Assembly: GCA_963775295.1 (NCBI GenBank)
Contig: CAVZIK010000006.1
Coordinates: 2,356,001-2,420,000 of the forward strand
DNA: 64,000 nucleotides
Source: JAMDEO01 sp963775295
GTDB lineage: Bacteria; Actinomycetota; Thermoleophilia; RBG-16-64-13
Direction: 5' to 3'
A program made the translations under genes and the position numbers. Under the pieces are notes generated by a model that made no database searches, was not told the origin of the DNA, and worked only from the letters and a program-made list of their open reading frames with translations. This document shows positions 7,354 to 15,018 of this stretch, one piece after another. The first letter of the stretch is position 1; each line of letters opens with the position of its first letter.

Positions 7354-9027
7354 ATGCTTGTTTCTGAGCTGCTGCGTACCCTTGATAAGTTGGCTCCCTT
7401 TTCCCTGGCAGAGCCATGGGACAACTGCGGCCTTCTCGCCGGGGACGAGTCTGCAACCGTGACGCGGGTGCTTGTCGCCCTAGAAGTCACCGAAACCGTT
7501 CTGCGCGAGGCTGTGGAAGAACGGTTCGATACTATTCTTACACACCATCCTGTCTTGTTCTCCCCAACGCGCCGGTTGCTTGAATCTGAAGGACAGGGGC
7601 GACTTCTGCGGGGTGCGATTCGCGCAGACATCAACCTCATCGCCTGCCACACGAACCTTGATGCGGCACCTCGCGGCCTCGCGGAGATAGTCGGAGAGGC
7701 TCTTGGCCTGCAGGACATGTCGCCTCTGCAGCTGTCGGCCGCCGGATGGTACAAGTTCGTGGGCTTCGTGCCCCAAGACGCGCTCCCGCGGGTTGCGGAG
7801 GCAGTCTTTGCCGCCGGTGCCGGTACCATCGGTGAATACGCCGAATGTGCCTATGCTCTCAACGGAGAAGGCTGGTTCAGACCCGGCGCAAGTGCCAAGC
7901 CGAGCGTCGGGGAGATCCACAAAGCTGAACGGGTTCCCGAGGTGCGCTGGGAGACGATCGTCCCGCGGGGTCGTCTGCACGGAGCGATAAAGGCCTTTGT
8001 GCGAAACCATCCGTACGAGGAACCGGCATTCGACGTCTACCCTATCGAGGATCGCCTAGTTCGAGCGGGCCTCGGACGAGTGGGGGTGCTGCAGGGCCCG
8101 ATCAGCGTCAGCGCCTTGGCACTTCGAGCGGCCACCGCCTTCGGGCTTCCCGACCCGGTCATCGGCGGTGATGTTGGCAGACTAGTTCACCGAGTAGCGG
8201 TGCTCCCCGGAAGCGGCCGCTCTCTTTTGGCCGAGGCGGCTGCAGTGGCCGACGCCTTTGTCACGGGCGACCTGAGCTACCACGACTCCCAGCGCGCTCA
8301 GGAATTAGGGCTCGCGCTTGTCACGCTACCGCACGGAGAGCTTGAATGGTTGGCGATGGGTCGCTGGAGTGACAGCCTCCGGACCGCCCTCACCCCAAGC
8401 GGCGTGACCCTGGCGCTGGCTCGTACGTGGCAAGTCCCGTGGAAATCAGCTAATTCCGGGTGCAACGGGTCGGCGACCGGGGCTGGTACCGACCCCGAGA
8501 TTCTTTCGGTGCCGATGGAGGCGTGCTCCGTTATGAGCGGCAGTGATTTGGTGACTGGCAGTGGCAAGGTAAGGCTGTGGATCGACGGCGGTTCTCGCGG
8601 AAACCCGGGCGCGAGTGCCATAGGGGTGGTGCTGAAAACCGAAGGGGGAGACCTTCTGGAGGAGTTGGGACGGACCATCGGCATCGGCACGAACAACGTG
8701 GCTGAATACACGGCGTTGCTCGAGGGTCTTGATCTGGCGTCGCGTCACGGTGCCCGGGAAGTCGAGGTCCTTTCCGACTCCGAACTTCTCGTAAAGCAGA
8801 TGCGCGGCGAATATCGCGTCAAGAACGAGGCGTTGAAGGAACTCTTCGCGGAGGCCAAGTTGCGGACCTCGACGTTCGATAAGATACGCATTGCCCACGT
8901 ATGCCGTGAGGATAATGCCCGTGCCGACGCCTTGGTCAACGAGGCTCTCGACGAAGCGGCCGGCAAGAAGACCTCGCCGAAATCGGGCCAAGGCTCCAAG
9001 AGCCCGGGCTTCCCGGGACTGTTCTAA
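7354..9027 (+). CDS. Nif3/YbgI-family protein fused to an RNase HI domain
   Basis: 557-residue fusion. Residues 1 to about 365 form a complete Nif3-type dinuclear metal protein (historically GTP cyclohydrolase 1 type 2/DUF34): LTHHPVLF (about 62), CHTNLD (about 98), the inserted PII-like domain (WYKFVGFVPQD...HPYEEPAFDVY) and the closing GDLSYHDSQRA...LPHGELEW. A low-complexity linker (about 365-400) leads to an RNase HI domain from about 405 (RLWIDGGSRGNPGA) with the catalytic D-E-D-D set: Asp in WIDGGS, Glu in NNVAEYTALLEGL, Asp in LSDSELL and Asp in CREDNARADAL. Such RNases H remove RNA from DNA:RNA hybrids. The ORF is uninterrupted, so the join is genuine at sequence level. The tail is basic and Gly/Ser/Pro-rich. 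Confidence 0.88.
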   Translation: MLVSELLRTLDKLAPFSLAEPWDNCGLLAGDESATVTRVLVALEVTETVLREAVEERFDTILTHHPVLFSPTRRLLESEGQGRLLRGAIRADINLIACHTNLDAAPRGLAEIVGEALGLQDMSPLQLSAAGWYKFVGFVPQDALPRVAEAVFAAGAGTIGEYAECAYALNGEGWFRPGASAKPSVGEIHKAERVPEVRWETIVPRGRLHGAIKAFVRNHPYEEPAFDVYPIEDRLVRAGLGRVGVLQGPISVSALALRAATAFGLPDPVIGGDVGRLVHRVAVLPGSGRSLLAEAAAVADAFVTGDLSYHDSQRAQELGLALVTLPHGELEWLAMGRWSDSLRTALTPSGVTLALARTWQVPWKSANSGCNGSATGAGTDPEILSVPMEACSVMSGSDLVTGSGKVRLWIDGGSRGNPGASAIGVVLKTEGGDLLEELGRTIGIGTNNVAEYTALLEGLDLASRHGAREVEVLSDSELLVKQMRGEYRVKNEALKELFAEAKLRTSTFDKIRIAHVCREDNARADALVNEALDEAAGKKTSPKSGQGSKSPGFPGLF

Positions 9028-9036
9028 CACTTTGGT

Positions 9037-9065
9037 TTGCATAGAGCCTGGGGCTGGTCTATAAT
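9037..9065 (+). promoter_or_regulatory. Promoter for the tRNA-Gly/tRNA-Cys/SLH-transpeptidase unit
   Basis: TTGCAT (9037-9042) and TATAAT (9060-9065) are separated by 17 nt, a near-consensus housekeeping sigma promoter. Transcription would start about 9072, 15 nt upstream of the first tRNA. Confidence 0.75.
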
Positions 9066-9086
9066 CCTCCAGCCGTGAGGTTCCGG

Positions 9087-9163
9087 GCGGATGTAGCTCA
9101 GTTGGCTAGAGCGTCTGCTTGCCATGCAGAAGGTCGAGGGTTCGAATCCCTTCATCCGCTCCA
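9087..9163 (+). tRNA. tRNA-Gly(GCC)
   Basis: Full cloverleaf: acceptor GCGGATG/CATCCGC, D-arm GCTCAGTTGGCTAGAGC, anticodon stem TCTGC/GCAGA around loop TTGCCAT (anticodon GCC), T-arm GAGGGTTCGAATCCCTT. The 3' CCA is encoded (9161-9163). Confidence 0.95.
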
Positions 9164-9185
9164 TGTTTCCCGCGTCTGCACCCGA

Positions 9186-9257
9186 GGCGACGTGGCCGAG
9201 TGGCTTAGGCACGGGTCTGCAAAACCCGCTACACCGGTTCGACTCCGGTCGTCGCCT
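9186..9257 (+). tRNA. tRNA-Cys(GCA)
   Basis: Acceptor GGCGACG/CGTCGCC, anticodon stem CGGGT/ACCCG around loop CTGCAAA (anticodon GCA), T-arm with GGTTCGACTCC. The 3' CCA is not encoded (CCT follows the discriminator T), unlike the neighbouring tRNA-Gly, so it depends on a CCA-adding enzyme. Confidence 0.95.
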
Positions 9258-9285
9258 CCTTCTCACCTCTCGAGTCTGGACCCGG

Positions 9286-10584
9286 ATGATCAAGACGCCA
9301 AGAGGAATAGCACGACCCGTCTTCTTCGCGCTGGTGGCCGTGGGAGCACTGGCCATCCTTCTGTTGAGTCCTTTTGGAGCAGAGGCACGCGCACAGTCCT
9401 TCAGCGATGTGCGGACGGGGGACTGGTTCCAACCAGCCGTCGATGCGCTGGCGGGCCAAGGCGTCATCTCGGGATACCCCGATGGGACTTTCCACCCGTA
9501 CAACCCGGTGACCCGAGCCCAACTAGCGGTGATGGTCGCCGCACTGTTGGAGTTGCCGAATAGCCCGAGCGATCCCTTCACCGATGTGAAACCCGGCGAT
9601 TGGTACGCTGGAGCTGTGGGAGCATTGTACGGCGCCGGCATAGTCCAGGGCGGTATCGGGGGAGCTTTCAATCCTCAGCGGGAGGTGGAAAGGCAACAGG
9701 CGGCCGCCTTCGTGGTGCGGGCCCTTGCATACCGCGACTCACTTCACTCCGAGCCTGCCGGTGCCCTAATCACAGATTCCTCCAAGGTGGCGTCCTGGCT
9801 CGCAGGCTTCAAGGATCGTGCCGCCATCGCAGCGAACCATTCCCTTTCCGTAGCCAATGCCGTCCGCCTCGGGTTTATGTCCGGTTACGACGACGCCCGT
9901 TTCTATCCTTTCGTCACACTCACACGGGCTCAGGCCGCGGGGGTGCTCTACTCCGCTCTAGTTCTGCCCCTTCAACCGCGCACCGACACGCCGCGGGAGG
10001 TGCCGGGGGAGAACTCTTATCCCACTTTGAAGAACGGGAGCTCAGGACCTCTTGTGTCATGGCTGGAGCGCACACTTGCGGCGCTGTCGTACCGTCCGGG
10101 CCTCCTGGACGGGTACTTCGATGGGAACACGTCGGAGGCGGTAATGGCATTCCAGAAAGTGGAGGGCCTCCCTCGCACAGGACTGGCATCCGATGCCGCA
10201 GTTCACGCCCTCGTCAACGCCCAGACCCCCACCCCGCGCAAGACTCTGGGAGGGAAGAGAGCCGAGATAGACCTCTCGCGCCAGGTGCTCCTGCTGATCG
10301 ATGGTTCCGACGTGCAAGCCACGATCCCCATAGCCAGCGGACGCTCCGGCCTCCGTACTCCAAACGGCACCTTTTCTATCGGAAGGAAGCTGCCTTACTG
10401 GCGGAAGAGCGACCTCGGCCTTCTCTACAAGCCGGCCTACTTCCACGGCGGCTACGCCATCCACGGGTCCTACTCAGTGCCGGCTTACCCCGCCAGCCAT
10501 GGATGCGTCCGGGTCGGGGTCTCGTCGATGGATTGGCTCTATCCTCTACTTCCTATCGGGATGAGGGTCGATATCTACTATTGA
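9286..10584 (+). CDS. Secreted SLH-domain L,D-transpeptidase (YkuD) with peptidoglycan-binding domain
   Basis: 432-residue wall-associated protein. The ATG at 9286 gives a clean signal peptide (MIKTPRGIARPVFFALVAVG... A-R-A-Q); longer starts would run back through the tRNA-Cys gene. Three SLH repeats follow (FSDVRTGDWFQPAVDALAGQ about 38; FTDVKPGDWYAGAVGALYG about 98; a third containing GFMSGYDDARFYPF about 190), which anchor proteins to secondary cell-wall polymer. Then come a PG_binding_1 domain (about 250-310, LKNGSSGPLVSWLERTL) and a YkuD catalytic domain ending with IHGSYSVPAYPASHGCVRV; the nucleophile is Cys407. It probably makes or edits 3-3 peptidoglycan crosslinks. It lies 28 nt downstream of tRNA-Cys and probably shares its transcript. 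Confidence 0.9.
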   Translation: MIKTPRGIARPVFFALVAVGALAILLLSPFGAEARAQSFSDVRTGDWFQPAVDALAGQGVISGYPDGTFHPYNPVTRAQLAVMVAALLELPNSPSDPFTDVKPGDWYAGAVGALYGAGIVQGGIGGAFNPQREVERQQAAAFVVRALAYRDSLHSEPAGALITDSSKVASWLAGFKDRAAIAANHSLSVANAVRLGFMSGYDDARFYPFVTLTRAQAAGVLYSALVLPLQPRTDTPREVPGENSYPTLKNGSSGPLVSWLERTLAALSYRPGLLDGYFDGNTSEAVMAFQKVEGLPRTGLASDAAVHALVNAQTPTPRKTLGGKRAEIDLSRQVLLLIDGSDVQATIPIASGRSGLRTPNGTFSIGRKLPYWRKSDLGLLYKPAYFHGGYAIHGSYSVPAYPASHGCVRVGVSSMDWLYPLLPIGMRVDIYY

Positions 10585-10634
10585 CCACGTCATTTTGCGA
10601 GATGCGGACTCTGGGTCATTTACGGCGTTTGGCC

Positions 10635-10663
10635 TTGCCAGCGACGGGGGGCAGCTGTATCAT
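10635..10663 (+). promoter_or_regulatory. Promoter of tRNA-Val / thrS
   Basis: TTGCCA (10635-10640), 17-nt spacer, TATCAT (10658-10663) preceded by TG (extended -10). The start point would be near 10670, seven bases before the tRNA. Confidence 0.7.
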
Positions 10664-10676
10664 GACCGACCGACCA

Positions 10677-10748
10677 GGGCGCTTAGCTCAGGGGGAGAGC
10701 GCTTCCTTGACGCGGAAGAGGCCGTAGGTTCAAATCCTACAGCGCCCA
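10677..10748 (+). tRNA. tRNA-Val(GAC)
   Basis: Acceptor GGGCGCT/AGCGCCC, D-arm GCTCAGGGGGAGAGC, anticodon stem CTTCC/GGAAG around loop TTGACGC (anticodon GAC), T-arm TAGGTTCAAATCCTA, discriminator A. CCA is not encoded. It lies only 39 nt upstream of thrS. Confidence 0.94.
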
Positions 10749-10787
10749 CTCACGGTTTGGTCCGCCACGCCTTTCTAGCGAGGCTCC

Positions 10788-12701
10788 ATGAAGGTTCAAC
10801 TTCCTGATGGCTCAGATCTAGTCGTGCCCGACGGTGCGACCGGCGCCGACGTCGCCCAAACCATAGGGGCCCGTCTAGCGAAGGCCGCCATTGCGGTCAA
10901 GATTGGCGACCGGATCATGGATCTCAGCACCCCCGTGCGCGACGGAGATACTGTTGCCATCATCACCGCGTCCACACCCGAAGGTCTGGACGTCATCCGT
11001 CACTCGGCCGCTCATGTGCTGGCTGAAGCCGCCGTCAGACTCTATCCGGGCACCAAGGTCGCCATAGGACCGGCCATCAAGGATGGCTTCTACTACGACT
11101 TCGAGTTCCCGCAATCGGTCGGCGAAGACGACCTAGAGAAGATAACCGCCGAGATGAACCGGCTTCTGGCAGAGCATCAGACCTTCGAGCGGCGCGAGCT
11201 GTCCCGAGACGAGGCGTTAAGACTGTTTGCGGACGAGCCCTACAAGAGCGAACTCATCCGCGATCTTCCCGACGACAGTGTCATCTCCACCTACACCCAG
11301 GGAGAGTTCACCGACCTGTGCCGAGGGCCGCACGTTCCGGAGACCGGACGCATCGGTGCGGTGGCGCTTCTCTCAGTGGCCGGGGCATACTGGCGCGGGA
11401 ACAGCGACAATCCCATGCTCACCCGTATCTATGGCACCGCGTTCGCAGGTAGGAAAGAACTCGAAGAGTATCTTGCCCGCGTGGAGATGGCCCGGCAGCG
11501 CGATCATCGTAAGATAGGTCGAGAGCTGGGACTCTTCAGCTTCCACGAAGAAGGCCCCGGTTTCCCGTTCTTCCATCCCAAGGGCATGCGCGTGATCAAT
11601 GCCTTGCTGGATTACTGGCGGAGAGAGCACACGGCCGCAGGCTACGAAGAGACCAAGACGCCCATAATGCTGGAACGTACTCTGTGGGAGCGCTCCGGAC
11701 ACTGGGACAATTACAAGGACAACATGTACTTCACGGTGATCGACGGGGTCGATTTCGCCGTCAAGCCCATGAACTGTCCCGGCGGCACTCTCATCTACAA
11801 GACCGACCAACACTCGTATCGCGATTTCCCCATGCGCATGGCCGAACTCGGCCTGGTACACCGGCACGAGATGTCCGGTGTATTGCACGGTTTGTTCCGG
11901 GTCCGCCTCTTCACTCAGGATGACGCTCACATCTATTGCCTGCCCGATCAGGTGGAGGACGAGATTCTCGCTGTCATCGAACTGGTGCGGCGGATGTACC
12001 GGACCTTCGGTTTCGAACGAGTGCACGTGGAGCTGTCCACCAGGCCCGGTAAGTCCATCGGCAGCGCTGAAATGTGGGAGACCGCCGAGTCAGCATTGGC
12101 CGCCGCCCTCAAACGAGCTGATTTGGAGTATGTCCTCAATCCCGGGGACGGCGCGTTCTATGGCCCGAAGATCGACTTCCACATCGAGGATGTCATGGGG
12201 CGGACGTGGCAATGCGCCACCTGCCAGCTCGACTTCGCCATGCCGGAGAAGCTCGATCTCGACTACATCGGCGATGACAACCAGAAACATCGTCCGGTCA
12301 TGATCCACCGTACCGTGCTTGGCAGCGTGGAGCGCTTCCTGGCCATCCTCATTGAGCACTATGGCGGAGCGCTGCCGGCTTGGCTTGCTCCCACCCAGGT
12401 TGTCGTGGTACCCGTGGCCGATCGCCACGTGGAATATGCCGAATCGGTGAGACGCAGCTTGGCAGACTCCGGGCTGCGCGTCGAGGTCGACAGTCGTCCG
12501 GAATCGGTGTCGAAGAAGATTCGCGACGGCGAGGTTCTCAAAGTCCCGTTCTTGCTGGTCGTCGGCGACCGGGAATCGGAGCAGGGTTCTGTCACTGTGC
12601 GCACACACGGAAGTAGGGACACCGCCTCCTTCACCCTGGAGGAAGCAAAGGCGCATCTCTGCGAGAAGTCGGCGCCTCCTGAGGTATCGGCGCCACTCTA
12701 G
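10788..12701 (+). CDS. thrS: Threonyl-tRNA synthetase
   Basis: Class II aminoacyl-tRNA synthetase that charges tRNA-Thr, 637 residues, full length. Domain order: N-terminal TGS (1-60, MKVQLPDGSDLVVPDGATGADVA), the editing/SAD domain (about 65-230, with HSAAHVLAEA), the catalytic core with KPMNCPGG (zinc ligand Cys330), motif 2 HRHEMSGVLHGLFRVRLFTQDDAHIY and motif 3 IHRTVLGSVERF, and the anticodon-binding domain from about 530. It follows tRNA-Val closely and may share its transcript. Confidence 0.97.
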   Translation: MKVQLPDGSDLVVPDGATGADVAQTIGARLAKAAIAVKIGDRIMDLSTPVRDGDTVAIITASTPEGLDVIRHSAAHVLAEAAVRLYPGTKVAIGPAIKDGFYYDFEFPQSVGEDDLEKITAEMNRLLAEHQTFERRELSRDEALRLFADEPYKSELIRDLPDDSVISTYTQGEFTDLCRGPHVPETGRIGAVALLSVAGAYWRGNSDNPMLTRIYGTAFAGRKELEEYLARVEMARQRDHRKIGRELGLFSFHEEGPGFPFFHPKGMRVINALLDYWRREHTAAGYEETKTPIMLERTLWERSGHWDNYKDNMYFTVIDGVDFAVKPMNCPGGTLIYKTDQHSYRDFPMRMAELGLVHRHEMSGVLHGLFRVRLFTQDDAHIYCLPDQVEDEILAVIELVRRMYRTFGFERVHVELSTRPGKSIGSAEMWETAESALAAALKRADLEYVLNPGDGAFYGPKIDFHIEDVMGRTWQCATCQLDFAMPEKLDLDYIGDDNQKHRPVMIHRTVLGSVERFLAILIEHYGGALPAWLAPTQVVVVPVADRHVEYAESVRRSLADSGLRVEVDSRPESVSKKIRDGEVLKVPFLLVVGDRESEQGSVTVRTHGSRDTASFTLEEAKAHLCEKSAPPEVSAPL

Positions 12702-12734
12702 GCAGCTGCTGGCTTATTGTTCCGATGCCGGCCT

Positions 12735-12763
12735 TGAGGGTCAGTGAGGGTTGGGCTATACTC
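12735..12763 (+). promoter_or_regulatory. Promoter of the infC-rpmI-rplT operon
   Basis: TTGAGG (12735-12740) and TATACT (12758-12763) with a 17-nt spacer, giving a predicted leader of about 165 nt before infC. Confidence 0.72.
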
Positions 12764-12873
12764 TGCTGTTGCATAAAGAGGAAGCCACCCTTCCCACCTC
12801 GTGCCTTGCTGGTGCTGGGGTCAAGCCATAGAAAGGTCGCGGTCACAAGTTTGACTGAGCGGCTGCATTGGGG

Positions 12874-12897
12874 AGAGCGGTGGATGACCGCTCTTTT
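12874..12897 (+). terminator. Hairpin attenuator in the infC leader
   Basis: A perfect 8-bp stem AGAGCGGT/ACCGCTCT (12874-12881 with 12887-12894), loop GGATG, then TTTT. It lies between the promoter and the infC start, not after a gene, so it is best read as a conditional terminator. Leader control of infC-rpmI-rplT by L20 or attenuation is known in other bacteria; the mechanism here is inference. Confidence 0.65.
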
Positions 12898-12933
12898 GCT
12901 TGTTTAAGGAACTAACCGGTAGCGCCGGGGGAG

Positions 12934-13455
12934 GTGCAGGGCAACATAGCCGATATCGTTCGCATCAATGAGAAGATCCGCGCAGACCAGGTCCGGCTGA
13001 TTGGTCCGGAAGGTGAGCAGGTGGGGATCGTGGACATCCGCGAGGCGTTGAGTTATGCCGACCGGCTCAACCTCGATTTGGTCGAGGTGGCACCCATGGC
13101 TACGCCGCCAGTCTGCAAGGTGATGGATTACGGCAAATATAGGTACGAGCAAGAGCAGAAGGCCAAGGAAGCGCGCAAGCGACAGACGACCATCAGCATC
13201 AAGGAGATCAAGCTGAGGCCGAAGATCGACGACCACGACTTCGCCACGAAGAAGGGACACGTCGAGCGCTTTCTAAAAAATGGAGACAAGGTCAAACTCA
13301 CGATCATGTTCCGCGGCAGGGAACTCGTCCATCCCCATCTCGGAGAGAGACTCCTGCGTCGCATGGCTGAGGATCTCGTCGAGATCGGCGAAGTTGAGTC
13401 GCAGCCCAATTTGGACGGCAGGAACATGGTCATGATGCTGGCTCCCAAGCGCTGA
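12934..13455 (+). CDS. infC: Translation initiation factor IF-3
   Basis: 173 residues. N-domain NEKIRADQVRLIGPEGEQVGIV, the linker rich in Lys/Arg (KYRYEQEQKAKEARKRQ) and C-domain with IKLRPKIDDHDFATK and MFRGREL. IF-3 binds the 30S subunit, keeps it apart from 50S and monitors start codon selection. GTG at 12934 follows GGGGGAGG; it is the only start upstream of the conserved INEKIR. Followed by rpmI and rplT in the usual order. Confidence 0.95.
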   Translation: MQGNIADIVRINEKIRADQVRLIGPEGEQVGIVDIREALSYADRLNLDLVEVAPMATPPVCKVMDYGKYRYEQEQKAKEARKRQTTISIKEIKLRPKIDDHDFATKKGHVERFLKNGDKVKLTIMFRGRELVHPHLGERLLRRMAEDLVEIGEVESQPNLDGRNMVMMLAPKR

Positions 13456-13552
13456 TTCAGCGCAGGGAGTTGCTCGGCTGGTAAGCCCCTGTGAATCCCC
13501 TGCAATGGGGGGTGGTGGTGAGTCGGCTCGAGCATGGATGAAGGGAAATGCA

Positions 13553-13747
13553 ATGCCTAAGATGAAAACGCACAAGGGAACGAAGAAACGCGTGAAGGTG
13601 AGCGCGACCGGTAAGCTCATGAAGAAGCGTGCCTTCGGTAGCCACTTGCTCACGAAGAAATCTGCCAACCGCAAGCGCAAGATCCGGAAGGCACTCACGA
13701 TCAACGCGAGTGATCAAAGCCGGCTACGCGATCTTCTGGGCCGCTAG
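13553..13747 (+). CDS. rpmI: 50S ribosomal protein L35
   Basis: 64-residue basic protein with the L35 hallmark MPKMKTHKGTKKRVKVS and GSHLLTKKSANRKRK. The ATG at 13553 (after AAGGGA) is preferred to an earlier in-frame ATG at 13505, which would add 16 unrelated residues. Sits between infC and rplT. Confidence 0.95.
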   Translation: MPKMKTHKGTKKRVKVSATGKLMKKRAFGSHLLTKKSANRKRKIRKALTINASDQSRLRDLLGR

Positions 13748-13759
13748 GGGGACTGACTC

Positions 13760-14125
13760 ATGCCTAGGGTAAAGAGAAGCATCAACGCTCAGAAGAAACG
13801 CCGCAAGGCTCTCGACGAGGCCAAGGGTTATTGGGGGCTTAAGAAGTCGTCCTACCGCAGGGCTAAGGAACAGCTCCTCAAGTCCGGTACCTACGCCTAT
13901 CGCGATCGCCGCGCACGAAAACGTGAGTTTCGTCGCCTGTGGATTATGCGCATCAATGCGGGCGCCCGTGAACACGGGCTGAGCTACAGCCAGCTCATTC
14001 ATGGGTTGAAAGCAGCGAACATCGAGGTGGATCGCAAGATCCTAGCGGATCTGGCCGTTCGGGAGCCTGAGGTTTTTGCTCAGATGGCTTCCCGGGCCAA
14101 AGAAGCACTCGTCGCGGCGAGCTAA
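13760..14125 (+). CDS. rplT: 50S ribosomal protein L20
   Basis: 121 residues, highly basic N-terminal helix (PRVKRSINAQKKRRKALDEAKGYWG) and the conserved core FRRLWIMRINAGAREHGLSYSQ. Primary 23S-binding assembly protein, and in other bacteria the autogenous repressor of this operon. Starts 12 nt after rpmI. Confidence 0.97.
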   Translation: MPRVKRSINAQKKRRKALDEAKGYWGLKKSSYRRAKEQLLKSGTYAYRDRRARKREFRRLWIMRINAGAREHGLSYSQLIHGLKAANIEVDRKILADLAVREPEVFAQMASRAKEALVAAS

Positions 14126-14160
14126 GTTCGCCGCCGGACCGTTCGGCGAGGGTTGCCATC

Positions 14161-15000
14161 GTGATTCGCGAGATCGCCGGACGGCAAAACCACAGCGTCA
14201 AGCTCGCTCATAAACTTCAGAAGAAGAAGCACCGTCGAGCGCGCGGACTGCTTGTCGCAGACGGTCTCGATCTCTTGGAGATCGCGATACAGGCCGGTGC
14301 AGAGATCCGCGATGTGCTGGTGCGTGCGGACCTGCTGCGATCACTGCCCCGAACCCTCGTAGACAGAGCAGAGGCTGGAGCCCTAGATATCGGCATCTGC
14401 TCGGAGGATGTGTTGGCCGCTGCCTCGTCGCTGGGCGGGGCCGCCGACGTCGTGTTCATGTCCACGGAACCCGCTTGGAGTCTCGGCGACTTGGATTTCC
14501 AAAATAGCGTAGTCGCCTTCCTTGACGAGGTCGGAGATCCTGGAAACGTCGGTACGCTGGCTCGGTCGGGTATAGCCTTTGGTGCCGGCGGACTGGTGTG
14601 TTCGCCGGGCTGTGCCGATCCATACGGACCAAAGGCAATGAGGGCCGGCATGGGGGCACAGTTCTTGTTACCAGTCGTGACGGAGGTCCTACCCGAGGAT
14701 CTTCTTGCCCGACTTGGGAAGCTGGAGCACCGGGCGGGGCATCCGGTCCGGGTGGTTGTAGCCGACTCGCAGCGCGGCGACGATGCGAGAACCTTGAGCG
14801 ATGAGTGCGCCGGCGGTGTCGTCGTGGTGTTGGGAGCCGAACGCCGCGGCCCCGGGAAAGGGTGGCGAGACGCGCCCAGGGTATGCATTCCCCAACGGCG
14901 CTTCGACTCCCTCAACGTGGCGATGGCCGGAACCATCCTGCTCTACGAGCTGTCCCGCGTGAGCGGTGGCAATCAAACACCCGGTTCGCTAGGATTGTGA
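14161..15000 (+). CDS. TrmH/SpoU-family RNA 2'-O-methyltransferase
   Basis: 279 residues. An N-terminal substrate-binding domain (1 to about 105; FVMSTEP-like region) precedes the knotted SPOUT domain. Motif 1 is DEVGDPGNVGTLARS (Asn and Arg conserved), motif 2 VLGAERRGPG and motif 3 RFDSLNVAMAGTILLYE, which build the AdoMet-binding trefoil knot. Such enzymes methylate ribose in rRNA or tRNA. A SpoU gene between rplT and pheS is a common arrangement in Gram-positive bacteria. Starts with GTG, 35 nt after rplT. The exact RNA target is unknown. Confidence 0.9.
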   Translation: MIREIAGRQNHSVKLAHKLQKKKHRRARGLLVADGLDLLEIAIQAGAEIRDVLVRADLLRSLPRTLVDRAEAGALDIGICSEDVLAAASSLGGAADVVFMSTEPAWSLGDLDFQNSVVAFLDEVGDPGNVGTLARSGIAFGAGGLVCSPGCADPYGPKAMRAGMGAQFLLPVVTEVLPEDLLARLGKLEHRAGHPVRVVVADSQRGDDARTLSDECAGGVVVVLGAERRGPGKGWRDAPRVCIPQRRFDSLNVAMAGTILLYELSRVSGGNQTPGSLGL

Positions 15001-15018
15001 CCGTCGGAAGGAGGAGTC

